This document shows, one piece after another, positions 21,402 through 34,275 of a stretch of DNA of 64,000 nt. This DNA comes from Owenia fusiformis. Lineage: Eukaryota; Annelida; Polychaeta; Sabellida; Oweniidae. A program made the position numbers and the translations under genes. Location: the NCBI GenBank assembly GCA_903813345.2, contig CAIIXF020000007.1, positions 23,113,564-23,177,563 on the forward strand, in the 5' to 3' direction. The notes under the pieces were generated by a model that searched no databases, was not told the DNA's origin, and saw only the letters and a program-made list of their open reading frames with translations. Position 1 is the stretch's first letter. Each line of letters begins with the position of its first letter.

Positions 21402-22037
21402 TACTGGAGATCAACTGGAAACGAAGACATGATGTCTTTGTTTCAGCATGACCGAACCTCTGGTAGGAAAATTTGCTGAGAATTGTTGTTTTCACCTTTG
21501 TCCATTTAAAGTATGTATTGTGTAGGTTCCGCTTTTGAAATAGGATTACAACATCTCAGAGAAAGATTAAGTAACTATTTCGATATTTACAAACTAGTTC
21601 CATCGCTTTGAAAACGAAGACAGTTTTTCGACGTTTTGTAACAATGATACGACGATATATTTTACTTGCGACGAAGATTTTTAGTAGTGCATATATCAAC
21701 GTATAATATCCCCATGAAGAGCCACATTTGCACTTGAAATTACACTTTAGAATAGATGTCTTGGAAGGACTGAACTTTTTGTGACTCTGCATACCCCTTA
21801 ACCTAGCGTTTCCTGAGCGAGGGAATTGCCCAAAAAATCATTGTATGTAATTCTTAGGTATAACCTTTCGAAACCAGAGCATATACGCACTAGATATGTA
21901 TAGGTCAAATATTTACTTGACATTATAAGGATAAAGGTGATAAAATTGAGAAAACAAAAACAAAAATTAAACCGAAAGTCTGGCCATGCTTAAACGAAGA
22001 CGAAGACATCATGTCTTCGTTTCCAGTTGATCCCCGG
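21402..22037. mobile_element. TIR element in the presumed intron after receptor exon A
   Basis: Inverted ends of ~45-50 bp: the left contains GATCAACTGGAAACGAAG and ACATGATGTCTT (~21409-21440), and the right end carries the reverse complement (~21988-22033), with similarity continuing inward to AGCATG. The interior (~550 bp) has no convincing transposase. I could not define a target duplication. Confidence 0.65.
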
Positions 22038-22107
22038 TGATATTAGTTACCCAATGTTTGTGACATATGAAACTTCTGTTTAAAATTCTAGGTTTTTAAC
22101 ACATTTT

Positions 22108-22575
22108 ATGTTTTATGCAATAAAAATAAAAACATTATTGGGGCAATTTATCAACGTAACTCTAGAGAGTAAAAATGATTCACAAGGTTTACCAGATATA
22201 GCCCATGCCCGATATACATGTGCCAACAATGGTATTTTCAAAGATTGTGACTGTACAGTATCTTTTTATATAATCTACCACCCCTACCTGTTAGGTATAA
22301 ACTATTCTTTTAGCTGTTCCAGTTACACGCCCATCGTACTGACACATCATCAGATAAGAGATAATATTTATTATCTGATGTACAATATCATCTTTCATAA
22401 GGGCAACCAGCATACAGTATCGATGGCCGCGTTCTCCCAAGATAGTAAAACAATGTTGCTGCGTGCGATTTGTATCTCGGATTTAACAGCGTGGTATATT
22501 ACGTACGTCTCTAGACAAATGTTTTTTCACACTAATACTGCCATTAACAGCTATATTTATATTCTAGTTAACTAA
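22108..22575 (+). pseudogene. Possible GPCR (opsin-like) remnant
   Basis: An open frame of 155 codons. The segment SFSCSSYT followed by RDNIYYLMYNIIF resembles the second extracellular loop/TM5 start of opsin-type GPCRs. The C-terminal AINSYIYILVN resembles a TM7 NPxxY region with Pro replaced by Ser. The distances between these parts are too short for a whole receptor and no DRY or retinal-lysine context is convincing. It could equally be a chance open frame in an AT-rich intron. Low confidence. Confidence 0.2.
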
Positions 22576-22579
22576 TACT

Positions 22580-25500
22580 CATATTTCAATAACCGGAATA
22601 GGAATGCAACTACTGACAATTGATTTAACAAGCATTTACCTCCAGAAGCTACATTATTCAGAATAAGTACGGGAAATAACTCGGTTCCGTTACTCTAAGT
22701 TTAGAGGATGAACATTTTATTTTATTGCAATGATTTAAGAAACGTACATGGTTCCCCAGAAAGAGGACAGTGGGGTTAGAGGATGAACATGGACGTTTTT
22801 AATATTTTTAAAAGATATGTATTCCTATGTAAACAGTCTAGGGTGAAACAAAATATAGCGGATTTAAGCTAAATGTATCGATCTATTGCAAAATATATAT
22901 AAAACAACAACAAAAAACTAACCATTTAAATGACCAGCTGTAAAAACAATTTATATGTATGTCTTATTCAGAGTTGGTTTAAATTTATACGTTTATTGGC
23001 CCATAATAAAACCTTAAAAGATACTATTATAAAACTTCAATCTTGATCTTATTTCGAGTTTGAATATACATTATTTAAGACGGCACAACAAAAGCTCTGA
23101 CTTGACATATTTCTTGGTAATATTTCATCTCGTTCTTTAAATGCGGGTATCACTCTTTTCTGAGTTCTTAGATAATATGCCATATTTGTAGATTGTACCA
23201 GTTGATAAGACCAAAGACTAAAAGCACCGTTCTCAAGATGTCTAATTAGAATAAAATCATATAGTTATTTTATCTGGTGAAGATGTTGGTAGTGGTCTTG
23301 TAAAATATGCTAAGAAGCTCGCAGGTCCTTTCGACATCACAATCTTATCCACATTTGTTAAAAAAGTTGAGCACAATGTCCTCACAAGTATATGAGAGAA
23401 ACAATGCATCCAGTTTAATTAAAGACGAGTCTGAGACTCGAGGATTAATTCATAAGTTAAGGCTAATGTTCAATTAAACGATTGCATAATTCTATTATGA
23501 ATTGGTTTTCACGTAGTTTCGGTTTTTTCTCACATGGCGACACAGGAAAACATACATTTGGCAGATATTTTGTCAGGTCAAAATACCTATCCTGGATACT
23601 AAAAAAATTAAATCATCCATTCGTTTTTCGAATAACAGTTTTATACTGCCTACATTGATATGCGATTCGTAAGAATTCTAGATACGCTCCACAAATCCTT
23701 AAATACAGGACATTAATTTGTGAAAACGATCAGAGGAATGGTTGCTACTTTCCCCGTATAGTTACTAGCCATTATCTCAAGCATGTAGGTTGTATTGCTT
23801 GATAAGGCCAAAAACTAATGGCAATTTACTGCAATGAACATCCGATAAATCACAACACATTAAAAGTATCCAAGTTAGACTTTGATCAATAAAGGTGACG
23901 CTAATTTTACACGAATTGTCAATTGATCAATAAAGTGTAAATCAAACTTCAGTGGTATTTATTACACATACGTACGATGATGTTCTTATTAACCTACATA
24001 CCTTTCATCGGTATTAAATTGTACGTATTTGGATAATTGATGATGAATTTGTACGCCTCATCGGGTAGATGTTATCTAATATCAACTTTGCGCATCTGAT
24101 GCCAATATGTAACAAATCAAGTTAGAGAACTGAAATCATTTTAAAGGTCTGACTACTGTACTTTATCGTTTCGTTCGGTGTATATCTAATTAAGAGGGAA
24201 GAAAACCTAGCCACAGTTAGGTTTAAATTTAACCTATTTTGATTGTTCTAAATCTAGGTCCTGTATTTGCAAGTATCTTGTTGTTTTAAAGAAATCTTGC
24301 ATTTCACATCAATATAAGGAAAACTATGAGAAATATGTTTGTCCTCACGAAAATTTGACATTTTGATTAAGATAGATAAATATGAAGTTATACAAAAGAG
24401 GTGTCGTTTTGAGTTTCGAGTGGTCTCATTTTAGCCGTATTTTGGTACTTAATTAATTTTAAAATAATGGAATATCCCTCATCCTGTATGTACGAATGTC
24501 ATGAATGATTTGTATTCTCTTGATTTAAAGGACCTTATACACCCTCCATTGGGATCTCCCCATGGGAAAAAAATAATTCATCTGATTTTTCAAAATGAGT
24601 ATTCTGCTTCAATTATTACATTTATATGCACACTAGTATCTTGTTGACCTATATTCAGCACTGTATTGATGTATAGGCCACTTATTAGGGTCATAATTCA
24701 ATCATGAAGTGTAAAGGCATAGATTCCAAACCAGGAAGTATTTTTGTGTCTGTCAAAATCCATTTACATCCTACGCATATTTGCATCTTATCCAAATATG
24801 TTACTACATAATGAAATATAATGGTATAATCTTTGGTTTTACAAACTTGTATGATATTTGATAAGTGTAAAAGTTGTTTTTGGAGCATTTTTCTATAGCC
24901 ATTTTGTAGGGGAAAAAAATGATGAAAAAATGTACAATCTTTTAATTTTAAGTATGACCTGAATCGATTGCCAACTTCATATTTGCACATTTGAAGAGAT
25001 AAACCATTTGTGTCGTATTGTGAAATTATTAAGTTTGCAATCGATTCAGGTCATAGTGTATTTTTGGTATTTCTGTGATAATCAATGGAAACCAATGGCC
25101 TCTATTGGGATCTGCTGATACCCTCATGTTAAGTCAATGGTGCACAGCCCCATGTAAGTCAATACAACCTTACTGAACGAAATGATCCCTATCTCAGCTT
25201 ATGTGTGTCCGAGCACTTTCATATTTTCCAAAGTATTATATGACATTTTATTCTTCATGTTACACCTACGAATGATTCATTTTGACCATAGGGATATTTG
25301 CCAATAATTGCACCTTGTCCTTTCAAATCATCACTATATCCATAAAAAAAATCGGCAGAACATTTAATATTTTATTGTTCATTTTACTAACTTTTGAATC
25401 ATCCATTTTGTTTATTAGCGACTGATCAATACTGATTTTTGGACTAATCAACAAAGATATGATGTGCTTTGATGTCATTTATAGACATATAAAATAGGAG

Positions 25501-26240
25501 TTCACCCTTACATGAAGATAGGGCCATGGCACGATGTGATTTTGTAGGAATAGTCACCTTGACTTGTCTTGATATTTTGATTCTACTTCATTCTCAGTTT
25601 TGCATTTACCCTAAACTTGTCGCTCGTAGCGGCATCAACGAACTAATAAATGAGACAATCACAAGATGTACGTGATCGGTAACGTAATCTATCGAGCTTT
25701 CAAGTTAAGTTATCCAGAGTATTACTTTAATGGGAAAGAAAACTGATACGTTCAAATTAGAACGAAATCACATTAGATGCATGCGAAGAAATTTACCGCC
25801 GGAGACTCCGGTGGTCTTGGACTATGTTTTAACTGATAATATATACAAAAGGGTCAACCTGAGTGGGTCCTTGAATTATTTTGATTTATTAATCTCTTTA
25901 CTCTTTCATCAATGATGTCATTCAGTTCGGTAGCTTCCAGGCGGCAGGTTTATTTTGCATGGCGAAACATTTGGAATCCAGATTCTACTTAGTTTAGCTG
26001 AAACTGGAGGTTTATCGAAAACGAAAGGATTTCGGCATCCATCTTGAATGAAGCTAACTGCAGTTAGAGTCATCCACCTGTGGAAAAGTGATTAGGGACC
26101 ATCCGCTATGGCTCATTAGCAGAGTCAAGGTTACCTCTGTCGCTTAGCCCCGGTGTAAAAGTGTAGGTCCTATCAAATTATGGTCCTACGGTACTCTCCA
26201 TTGATCAATATGGTGACCTAAATGCAACTCTTTCCCTCAT
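22580..26240. other. Non-coding AT-rich sequence (possible intron)
   Basis: No coding exon recognised. One clean hairpin lies at 24953-25055 (19-bp perfect arms, TATGACCTGAATCGATTGC, 65-bp loop). The small frames at 24691-24990 and 25730-25915 have no family features. Confidence 0.45.
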
Positions 26241-26420
26241 TATCTTATACACAATCAGGGCCAGTAAGGGCCGTTAAGAAAGGGGACCATAATCCATGGG
26301 GACCATCATTTCACTCACACTGGGTTCGATTCCCGGTTAATATAAATTGGTTTGCATGTTATGAAATTCAGGGTGTAAGGCGGTTATCGAAATTCAATAC
26401 AATTAGGGTCTAACTGAGAC
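26241..26420 (+). repeat. tRNA-like B-box sequence, possible SINE remnant
   Basis: CTGGGTTCGATTCCCGG at about 26320-26336 has a perfect RNA polymerase III B box (GGTTCGATTCC) and a 5-bp T-arm stem with one G-T pair. No convincing A box, anticodon arm or acceptor stem was found upstream, so it is not an intact tRNA gene. A decayed tRNA-derived SINE head is the most likely explanation. Confidence 0.3.
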
Positions 26421-26475
26421 ATACCGTTCTAACTGAGACTATTTTCTGACTGATATGATATGGCTCAGACAAAAG

Positions 26476-27245
26476 GTTCAATTTAGGCATTATGTTCAAA
26501 CTGAGGCATGTGATCTAGATGAGTGGCTATGTTCTAGCTTAGACGATAAGTTCCAATTTAGGCATTAGTTTCAAACTGAGGCATGTGATTTAGATGAGTG
26601 GCTATGTTTTAGCTTAGACGATAAGTTCCAACTTAGGCATTAGGTTCAAACTGAGGCATGTGATCTAGATGAGTGGCTATGTTCTAGCTTAGACGATAAG
26701 TTCCAACTTAGGCATTAGGTTCAAACTGAGGCATGTGATCTAGATGAGTGGCTATGTTCTAGCTTAGACGATAAGTTCCAACTTAGGCATTAGGTTCAAA
26801 CTGAGGCATGTGATCTAGATGAGTGGCTATGTTCTAGCTTAGACGATAAGTTCCTACTTAGGCATTAGGTTCAAACTGAGGCATGTGCTTTAGATGAGTG
26901 GCTATGTTTTAGCTTAGACGAAAAGTTCCAACTTAGGCATTATGTTCAAACTGAGGCATGTGATCTAGATGAGTGGCTATGTTCTAGCTTAGACGATAAG
27001 TTCCAACTTAGGCATTAGGTTCAAACTGAGGCATGTGATCTAGATGAGTGGCTATGTTCTAGCTTAGACGATAAGTTCCAACTTAGGCATTAGGTTCAAA
27101 CTGAGGCATGTGATCTAGATGAGTGGCTATGTTCTCGCTTAGACGAAAAGTTCCAACTTAGGCATTAGGTTCAAACTGAGGCATTTCGAACTAGCTGAGG
27201 CGCTAGGTTCAAACTTAGACATTAGTTTCCAACTTTGTCATTAAG
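26476..27245. repeat. 75-bp minisatellite, ~9.5 copies
   Basis: Units start with GTTCAAACTGAGGCATG at 26494, 26569, 26644 and every 75 bp to 27169, with the typical internal GATCTAGATGAGTGGCTATG. Central copies are nearly identical and the two edges decay. It lies between the two receptor exons. Confidence 0.9.
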
Positions 27246-27940
27246 TTCAAATTAAGGCATCGAGGCACTAAATGAGATTTTACGCAATAACAGAGAAAAT
27301 AGATTGTAACTGAGAAAAAGTCACAGGTGATGTGCTGTATGTTATGTAAACAATAGGGAGGGATGAAATGTCAGCCTGAACCTACACACTACTTTCTTTA
27401 TTAGAATCATAAATGTCAATTTTCATTGCTATATATCTATTTTTGCAAGTCGCGCGTGGGTATCTTAAGAAGAACTCGGCTCAGTCTCTTGGGAGTTGCG
27501 AGCTTCAGTATTTTCAAATTAGAGCAATTCACTTGACTGTTTACTTCCTTTAGTCATTATTGTCTTGCATTTCCCATCTGACCGAGCGATTTGACACGCT
27601 GGCTGTCTACAGATCATAATTAATTTTCCTTTGCAAGACATTGATTTTGCATCCTCGAAAAAAGACATCTTCTATCACTCTCTAAACATGAGATATAGCT
27701 TGTTTGTAGCATTTTCAATGTAAAAATCAGTAATTGTCACATAAAATGACGACCCAGTTAATAAGATTTTGAGTCGGAAAGCATTTAGCACAGGGTGAGC
27801 AAAAAACGGTAACCAAACAAATTGTAATAACTCGATCAGTCGTTCAGTATCGGTTGGGTCACATGTAAAACAATGAAACATTGTACAGTGTTCTTCAATG
27901 CTAATTGAGTTATATTGGTCCAATTCAAAATGGTAGCAAA
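27246..27940. other. Non-coding sequence
   Basis: No gene recognised. CAGGGTGAGCAAAAAACGG at about 27791 resembles a mariner-type transposon end, but its partner was not found. The minus-strand frame at 27675-27923 crosses it and has no family features. Confidence 0.4.
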
Positions 27941-27944
27941 AGTC

Positions 27945-29500
27945 AGTGACTTCTAGAGCTGATTAACTTTTGGGCGGCCATCTTGTTTTCTGGCCTCCAT
28001 TTTGAAGGTTTATCGAAAAATCTTGTCATCGCCATTTCAGGAAAACCACTTGTCAGATTGTCTCCAAAGTCAAACACATGATAGAGGATAACAAGTTCCA
28101 GAGCTGATTATCTTTTGGGCGGTCATCTTGTTTTCTGGCGGCCATTTTGAAGGTTTTTCGGAAAATCTTGTCATCGCCATTTCGGGTCGGATTGTCGGAT
28201 TGTCGGAATTTCTCAAATTCGCACACATGATAGAGGATTTCAAGTTCTACAGCTGATTAATTTCAGGACAGTCATTTTTTCTGGCGGCCATTTTGAAGTT
28301 TTTTTGATGGTGTGATCTCGTTCACGTCATGTGCCTTGTTTATGTTTTATTACATGACTTAGCATGTAATCTACACACTTTGCATAACATGCATATACAA
28401 CTACATGCATATATATGTAGCATTGTCGAATTTTCTCCAAATTCGCATACATGATAGAGGATATCATGGTTCCACTTATGTTAAGCAGTGATCTTTTAGT
28501 TTAGGAAAAGCCAGTGACCTGCTATCAGCTGCTGCAGAATGTAAACAAAGCCTGCATAGCTGACTACCACTAAAGCGCTAATGTGTAACTTGACCTTTTT
28601 AACATTGCTGGTATTTGGTTGCTATTATAAGACAGCCACTTGCTTGTGAGATGTAACTAGGATTAGGGTTTCCCAATTTTGGGGGTAGTCTTAGTAAAAT
28701 ATGTCTGGGGGGCGTTTGCAGGAAGGGATCAAAACAATTCTTTCAATCCTGCATAGGCAAGACAATTCTCTAAATGAACAATTTTGAATCAAGTTGATCC
28801 CTTCCTGCAATTTTGAGAGATTTAATGTTCAAGTTGCCAGAATGTTCAGAGAGAATACATTTATAAACTAACCAGCCTGTCATCAAGGTGCTTTAATCTG
28901 ATAAACTTTCACCCAAATTAAGAGAAACCCTGGAAACATTAGAGGAAGGGGTAGTACTTTCACAAAGTGTTAATTTCAAGACCCATGCAACTCAGTATTA
29001 ATTACAAGCTGTAATACTATTTTTAAGATGATCACACATTTTAGATACCAAAGAGTTTCTGTGTAAGCATTAGGCCATATGGTGGGAAATCCTAGCAGTG
29101 ACGTCACTCACTAGCTGATAAGGCCAGCTTGAGTAGCATTAAGTGCACTAACTAAAAGTTCGTTTACAGGCCAGCATAACATAAGTGGTTCTAGAGCTGA
29201 TTAATTTTTGGGCGGCAATCTTGTTTTCTGGCGGCCATTTTGGAGGTTTTCCGATAAATCTTGTCATCGCCATTTTAGGAAAACTGCTTGTCGGATTGAC
29301 TCCAGAGTCGCACACATGATATCTAGGATATCAAGTTTTAGAGCTGATTAATTTCTGGGCAGCCATTTTTCTGGCGGCCATTTTGAAGGCTTTTTGATGG
29401 TGTGATCTCATTCACGTCATGTGCCTTGTCTATGTTTTATTACATGACTTAGCATGTAATCTACACACTTTGCATAACATGCATATACATTGCAGCATTG
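27945..29500. repeat. Diverged direct repeats rich in GGCGGCCAT
   Basis: At least three tandem ~135-bp units (27945-28300) share GAGCTGATTA, GGGCGGCCATCTTGTTTTCTGG and CACATGATAGAGGAT. Related units recur at 29185-29375. A block that includes TGGTGTGATCTC and the sequence after it is present at 28309-28397 and again at 29396-29484. The stretch between holds a hairpin with TTGCAGGAAGGGATC (~28717) against GATCCCTTCCTGCAA (~28797). Confidence 0.75.
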
Positions 29501-29548
29501 TTTTTCCACATTGTATCGTAACGTTTTTATTTTCTTTATGATTTTTTG

Positions 29549-30260
29549 GCTCACACAGGTCCAAAGACCCCTTGTGCTGTAACCAATGAATGAATGAGCC
29601 TATGGGATCGACCAGGCGTCCGTCCGTCCGTTGGTCCGTCCGTCCGTCAACATTGGCCGCACAAATTAAAACTGCTATTCGGATTGAGTCGTAACTACAT
29701 TCATTTTATTCATATCCATAATGCCTATTTGACCTATCATCGCCATTTCCCAAGTTCGCCCGGTTTCCAAGAAATTGCGGATTTTGACGTCAAAAAGTCA
29801 AATTTTCTGTAAATACTAGACACTTTGCTGAAGAAGAACGTTCATATAACTTGTAGTAGTTGCTTTATATGCAACTTATGTCCTCTGAAGATTTCAAAGC
29901 TCTTGGAATTACAGTTTTTGGTGTTTACTCTATAAAATTTGACAAAAAGTAGGACTCAGTCATTTTCAGGAAACTTTCTCATGTATAAAGTCAATGGCAG
30001 GTTTTGTGATTGACATGTTTCTCAAAGTTTGCCTCATACTTGATCATTTCTTACAATGAATTACATTATTACTACATTTAAGCATTCCCTACATATTGCT
30101 CAATATATGTCAGCATCAAATTTTTACCGTTTTTGAGATATTTGACGTCAAAAAACAGTAAAAATAAGTTATTTTTCAACTTGCTTCAATTTGACCAATC
30201 TTTTTTGAAAATCATCTACAAGTTGCCAGGAGTTCAAATCTGACAATAGTTTAAGGATTT
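29549..30260 (+). repeat. Dispersed repeat with CGTCCGTC-rich head, copy 2
   Basis: Second copy of the repeat at 773-1735 in the same orientation, starting near TTGGCTCACACAGG. It retains a ~30-bp block (GACGTCAAAAAGTCAAA) that is deleted from copy 1, and it diverges from copy 1 after about 30255. Confidence 0.75.
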
Positions 30261-30777
30261 GACTTTTTTTGTAGTTCATACTTGAACAAGCATGACATCT
30301 ACGAATTATAATTTTTTGCTTTTTCGAAAGAAACACCTTGTAACTTATTTTCAATTAATAGTATTGATATATGCACTGATATACCCTATTATGGGTATGT
30401 AGTGTATATTGATTAATGTTTAACAATTATAGTAAATAGATAGATAATGACACAGTGGGGTATATATCTACATTTAGACTTAAAATCTAAAGTTTAGGTT
30501 GAAAAATCGTCCTTAATTGTATTTTTGTAAAATTTCGGGAAGGCACTTGCCTCGACCTGTTTCATACCTGACTGCGCCCATGCTTATAATGTGAAAGGAC
30601 TTCCCACTCGTTTAGATTTTTGCCTTGTTTATCCTAGCTACACCCCTGAACATGGCTAAAAGTTATACAACATCTCGTGACATTTTTACGTTAGCTCTGA
30701 TTCTCAATTTCCCTTTTTAATTCTTTATTTTACTTCTTAGATGATAATGTACTACAAGCAGAAAAAGAAAAGGCATA
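30261..30777. other. Non-coding AT-rich sequence
   Basis: Nothing recognised apart from simple AT-rich stretches before the C/A-rich element. Confidence 0.45.
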
Positions 30778-32815
30778 CAGGGCCGTCAGATGGGGGGGTG
30801 CGATGGGTGCGACCGCACCCCCCTTTGTCACCCCCCAAAACAAATTTGAAAAAAAATTTTTTTTTTGAAAAAATTTTTTTTTTGAAAAATATTTTTTTTT
30901 GTAATTTTTTTTCATTGACTCATACACTTTGAAAGTACCCAGAAAGCACCAAATAGCATCTTAAAATTATAAAATTTTCTAGGGGTATTAACCACCCGTC
31001 ACACCCCCCACAAAACAATGGAAAAGTTCTAAATTTATTTTAGAGTTTTGTCTCAGACACTTTTAAAGTGCCCAGATATCATCAAATAGCTCCTTGAAAT
31101 AGTTAGTGTTTCTGGGGGACTTACTCCCCCTCTTGCATCTTGCACTTGCATAACCCCCCCCCCCTCTGGCACCCCCCCTTGACCCCCCCCCCCAAAAAAA
31201 AAATTGTGATTTTCTCAAATTCTTTAATTGACTCATACACTTTGAAAGTGCCCAGAAAGCACCAAATAGCGTCGTAAAATTGTAAAATTTTCTAGGGGTA
31301 TTAACCACCTGTCACACCCCCCACAAAACAATGGAAAAGTTCTAAATTTATTTTAGAGTTTTGTCTCAGACACTTTTAAAGTGCCCAGATATCATCAAAT
31401 AGCTCCTTGAAATAGTTAGTGTTTCTGGGGGACTTACTCCCCCTCTTGCATCTTGCACTTGCATAACCCCCCCCCCCCTCCTTGACCCCCCCCCAAAAAA
31501 AATTGTGATTTTCTCAAATTCTTTAATTGACTCATACACTTTGAAAGTGCCCAGAAAGCACCAAATAGCGTCGTAAAATTGTAAAATTTTCTAGGGGGAG
31601 TGGGCCACCCCTCACACCCCAAACAAAACAATGGAAAAGTTCTGAATTTGTCTTATGTATTGTCTCAGACACTTTTAAATTGCCCAGACATCATCAAATA
31701 GCTCCTTGATAAAGTTAATGATTCTGGAAGACTAACACTTACTCGCCCTCTGGCATCCCCACTCCACCTCCCCCTCTGGCAGCCCCCCTCCCTTAACACC
31801 CCCCCCCCAAAAAAAAAAATTGAGATTTTTTTTATTGACTCATACCCTCTGAAAGTGCCCAGAAAGCACCAAATAGCATCTTAAAATTGTAAAATTTTCT
31901 TGGGAAATAGGCACTTTTAGGCACAGACACTTTTAAAGTGCCCAAACTTCATCGAATACCACCTTGATATTGTAAATTTTGATATGGGGGACAAACACTC
32001 GCTCCCCCTCTGGCACCCCTCCCCCCCCCCCCACTTTGACACCCCCCAAATTTGAAAAAAATTGTGATTGTTTTTCAATGTTTTTATTGACTAATACACT
32101 TTAAAAGTGCCCAGAGGCACCAAATATCATCTTTAAATTGTAAAATTTTCTAGGAGAGTTAGCTACCCCTCACATCCCCCACAAAACAAAAGAAAATATT
32201 CTGAATTTCATGTATTGTCTCAGACATTTTTTAAGTGCCCAGACATCATCAAATAGCACCTTGATATGGTCAATGTTTCTGGGGGACAACCCATTGCTCC
32301 CCTACTGGCACCCCACCCCACTTCACCCTCTCATCCTCTTTGACACCCCCAAAAGAATTTGAAAAATTTCACATTTTTCTTATTGATTTACGCACAGGCG
32401 TACCAGATGGTTGCAAATTCGCTCCAAATACAACCAAATTTCAAAATTTTCCTGGGGGAGAACCCCCAGACCTCCCTGAATGCTCGGTTTTTTATTCACT
32501 CAACTCTTATTCTTGTGGTGGTGGCGTACTACTTAGAAACTTACACTTTGTAAGTGCCCAGAAAGCACCAAATAGCATCTCAGAACCGTAAAATTTTCTA
32601 GGGGGAGTAGACCACTCCTCACACCCCCCACAAAACAATTGGAACGTTTGGAAGTTGCCATGCATTTGTTAATTCCAAACCAATATAGGGAGTAACTGAC
32701 CCCCCCCTCTGTCTTACGCGATTTGATTTACGCGGCAAAAAAATGACAATTTTTTTATTCTCTTTAGTAAGCTAAAAACCGCACCCCCCTTGGAGAAAAG
32801 TGTCTTACGGGCCTG
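30778..32815. mobile_element. TIR element made of ~300-bp C/A-rich internal repeats
   Basis: The left end CAGGGCCGTCAG (30778-30789) and the inverted right end CAGGCCCGTAAG (32804-32815) match at 10 of 12 positions. Direct repeats flank it: GCATA if the ends are CAG...CTG, or GGCATAC if the element starts one base inside. The interior holds six diverging units marked by AAGTGCCCAGAAAGCACC, starting near 30917, 31230, 31529, 31837, 32089 and 32541, with runs of C and A/T between them. The ends look hAT-like, but there is no transposase. All short reading frames here are by-products of the repeats. Confidence 0.7.
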
Positions 32816-32822
32816 GCATACG

Positions 32823-34272
32823 CCGTTCAATACATCACATTTTAAAATAGATTTAGAAATGTTTGAGTTGCTTCGACTCTAAGGGACTATACTAAGTGTT
32901 ATTAGAAAGATAAAGAACGAAGTACCGTACATGTATATAGAATCATATGGACTAACCATTTAAAGATGTCAGTCATCTTCCGATGATTACTTACATTGAT
33001 TTTTAGTCGAAGCAAGAGCGAGATCTGAGTGTAATGTTGCAAAGAATACCCTAATGAAACTATAGATGTCAGTATCTACAATTATTCTGTTAGAACAGTC
33101 TTTGGCTTTTCCGTTGCATTGCATTGGGAGTGCGTACAGGTACACCCTCTCAAAAGAGGTCACATCAATCTTGTTTTCTTTATGTGCTGCTAGATCTTAG
33201 GAGCCCATTTTATAGATATCTGGGGTAAATGTAAGAATGGGAATTTCTTGTATAATCTAAAATGATGTGTCTCATTCTAAATGACATGGTTTTTGTAAAG
33301 GTGAGGTTTGACTCTGACCTTGTAAAAATTGACCCATTCACCTTTACAGGAAATGGCTTAAAATCAAGTTATGTATTTTAGATCAAATTGTTTAATAAGT
33401 TCCAAGATCAAAGTGACCATCATAAGATTATAATCTATGGAAACCCCCTCCCTGTTATTAAAAGGTGCTCCATTTGTGGAAAAACGAGATTGTTGAGAAA
33501 AGGGTCATTCTAAACTCAAAGTTGAAACGTGCCGTTATAAAAGTATCAATGCTAAAGATAATTGTTGTATCCATAATGTTATGTTCATCATTTTCAACCA
33601 AGGTTACTTGCATATTTGGCCCATCATTGACATTAATCCCTGCCCAACCATCTTTTTTCTTTCCTGCATCTGCAATCTGCAATCCTCTGATCTGTAAAAC
33701 ACATCTGCTGATATGATTCGCCCTTTCTTTTGCCGGGAAACACATGGTATATTATATAACCATATTATACTTCAAATATACACGCGGTGTTGTATTTGAT
33801 CGCTTGCCCTTATGTTTTGATACGTAAAATGATTCCCTCGATTGCTATCTACATGGACATCCGCCTATAATAACCTACCCCCTTCTTGTGGGCCAAGAAA
33901 AATTTAGGGCCCAAAAACTTTTGGGGCCCAAACATTTTGTAAGAGCTCAAAAATGGGCCTTTTTGGGCGAAAGGCCTTTTTAGTCCTTTTTAGTCCAAAT
34001 TACCGAAATTTTCAAATATTTTTAGCTACCTCAAAATTTGCCTCCCCCCTTCGCCTTGTTAACTTCTGGATCCGCCATTGACCTCAGGGATGTACCCAGA
34101 CTACATCTTTTGCTTTCCATCTTCGTTTGTCCGAACTTTCACCATCTAGTTTCTGAATACTGCACGTCCATGTGATGTCTGAGTCGATGTAAGCATATTC
34201 TAAATACATATTTCTTTCTCTAAAAGTGAAATAACAAGCTACAATCTTGGTAAATAAACCAGAAATTAATAC
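32823..34272. other. Non-coding sequence
   Basis: No gene recognised. 33880-34080 is low-complexity (repeated GGGCCCAAAA-type pieces) and ends with CTGGATCCGCCATTG, whose reverse complement resembles the end of hAT-type elements. The overlapping small frames at 33458-33745 on both strands have no family features. Confidence 0.4.
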
Positions 34273-34275
34273 ATA

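Noticed and set aside
26320-26336. A possible tRNA gene
   Set aside because: Only the T arm/B box is present; no acceptor stem, D arm or anticodon arm could be folded upstream.
30730-32591. Small frames in the C/A-rich element
   Set aside because: Poly-Lys/Phe and Pro/Gly-rich peptides come from homopolymers and repeated units.
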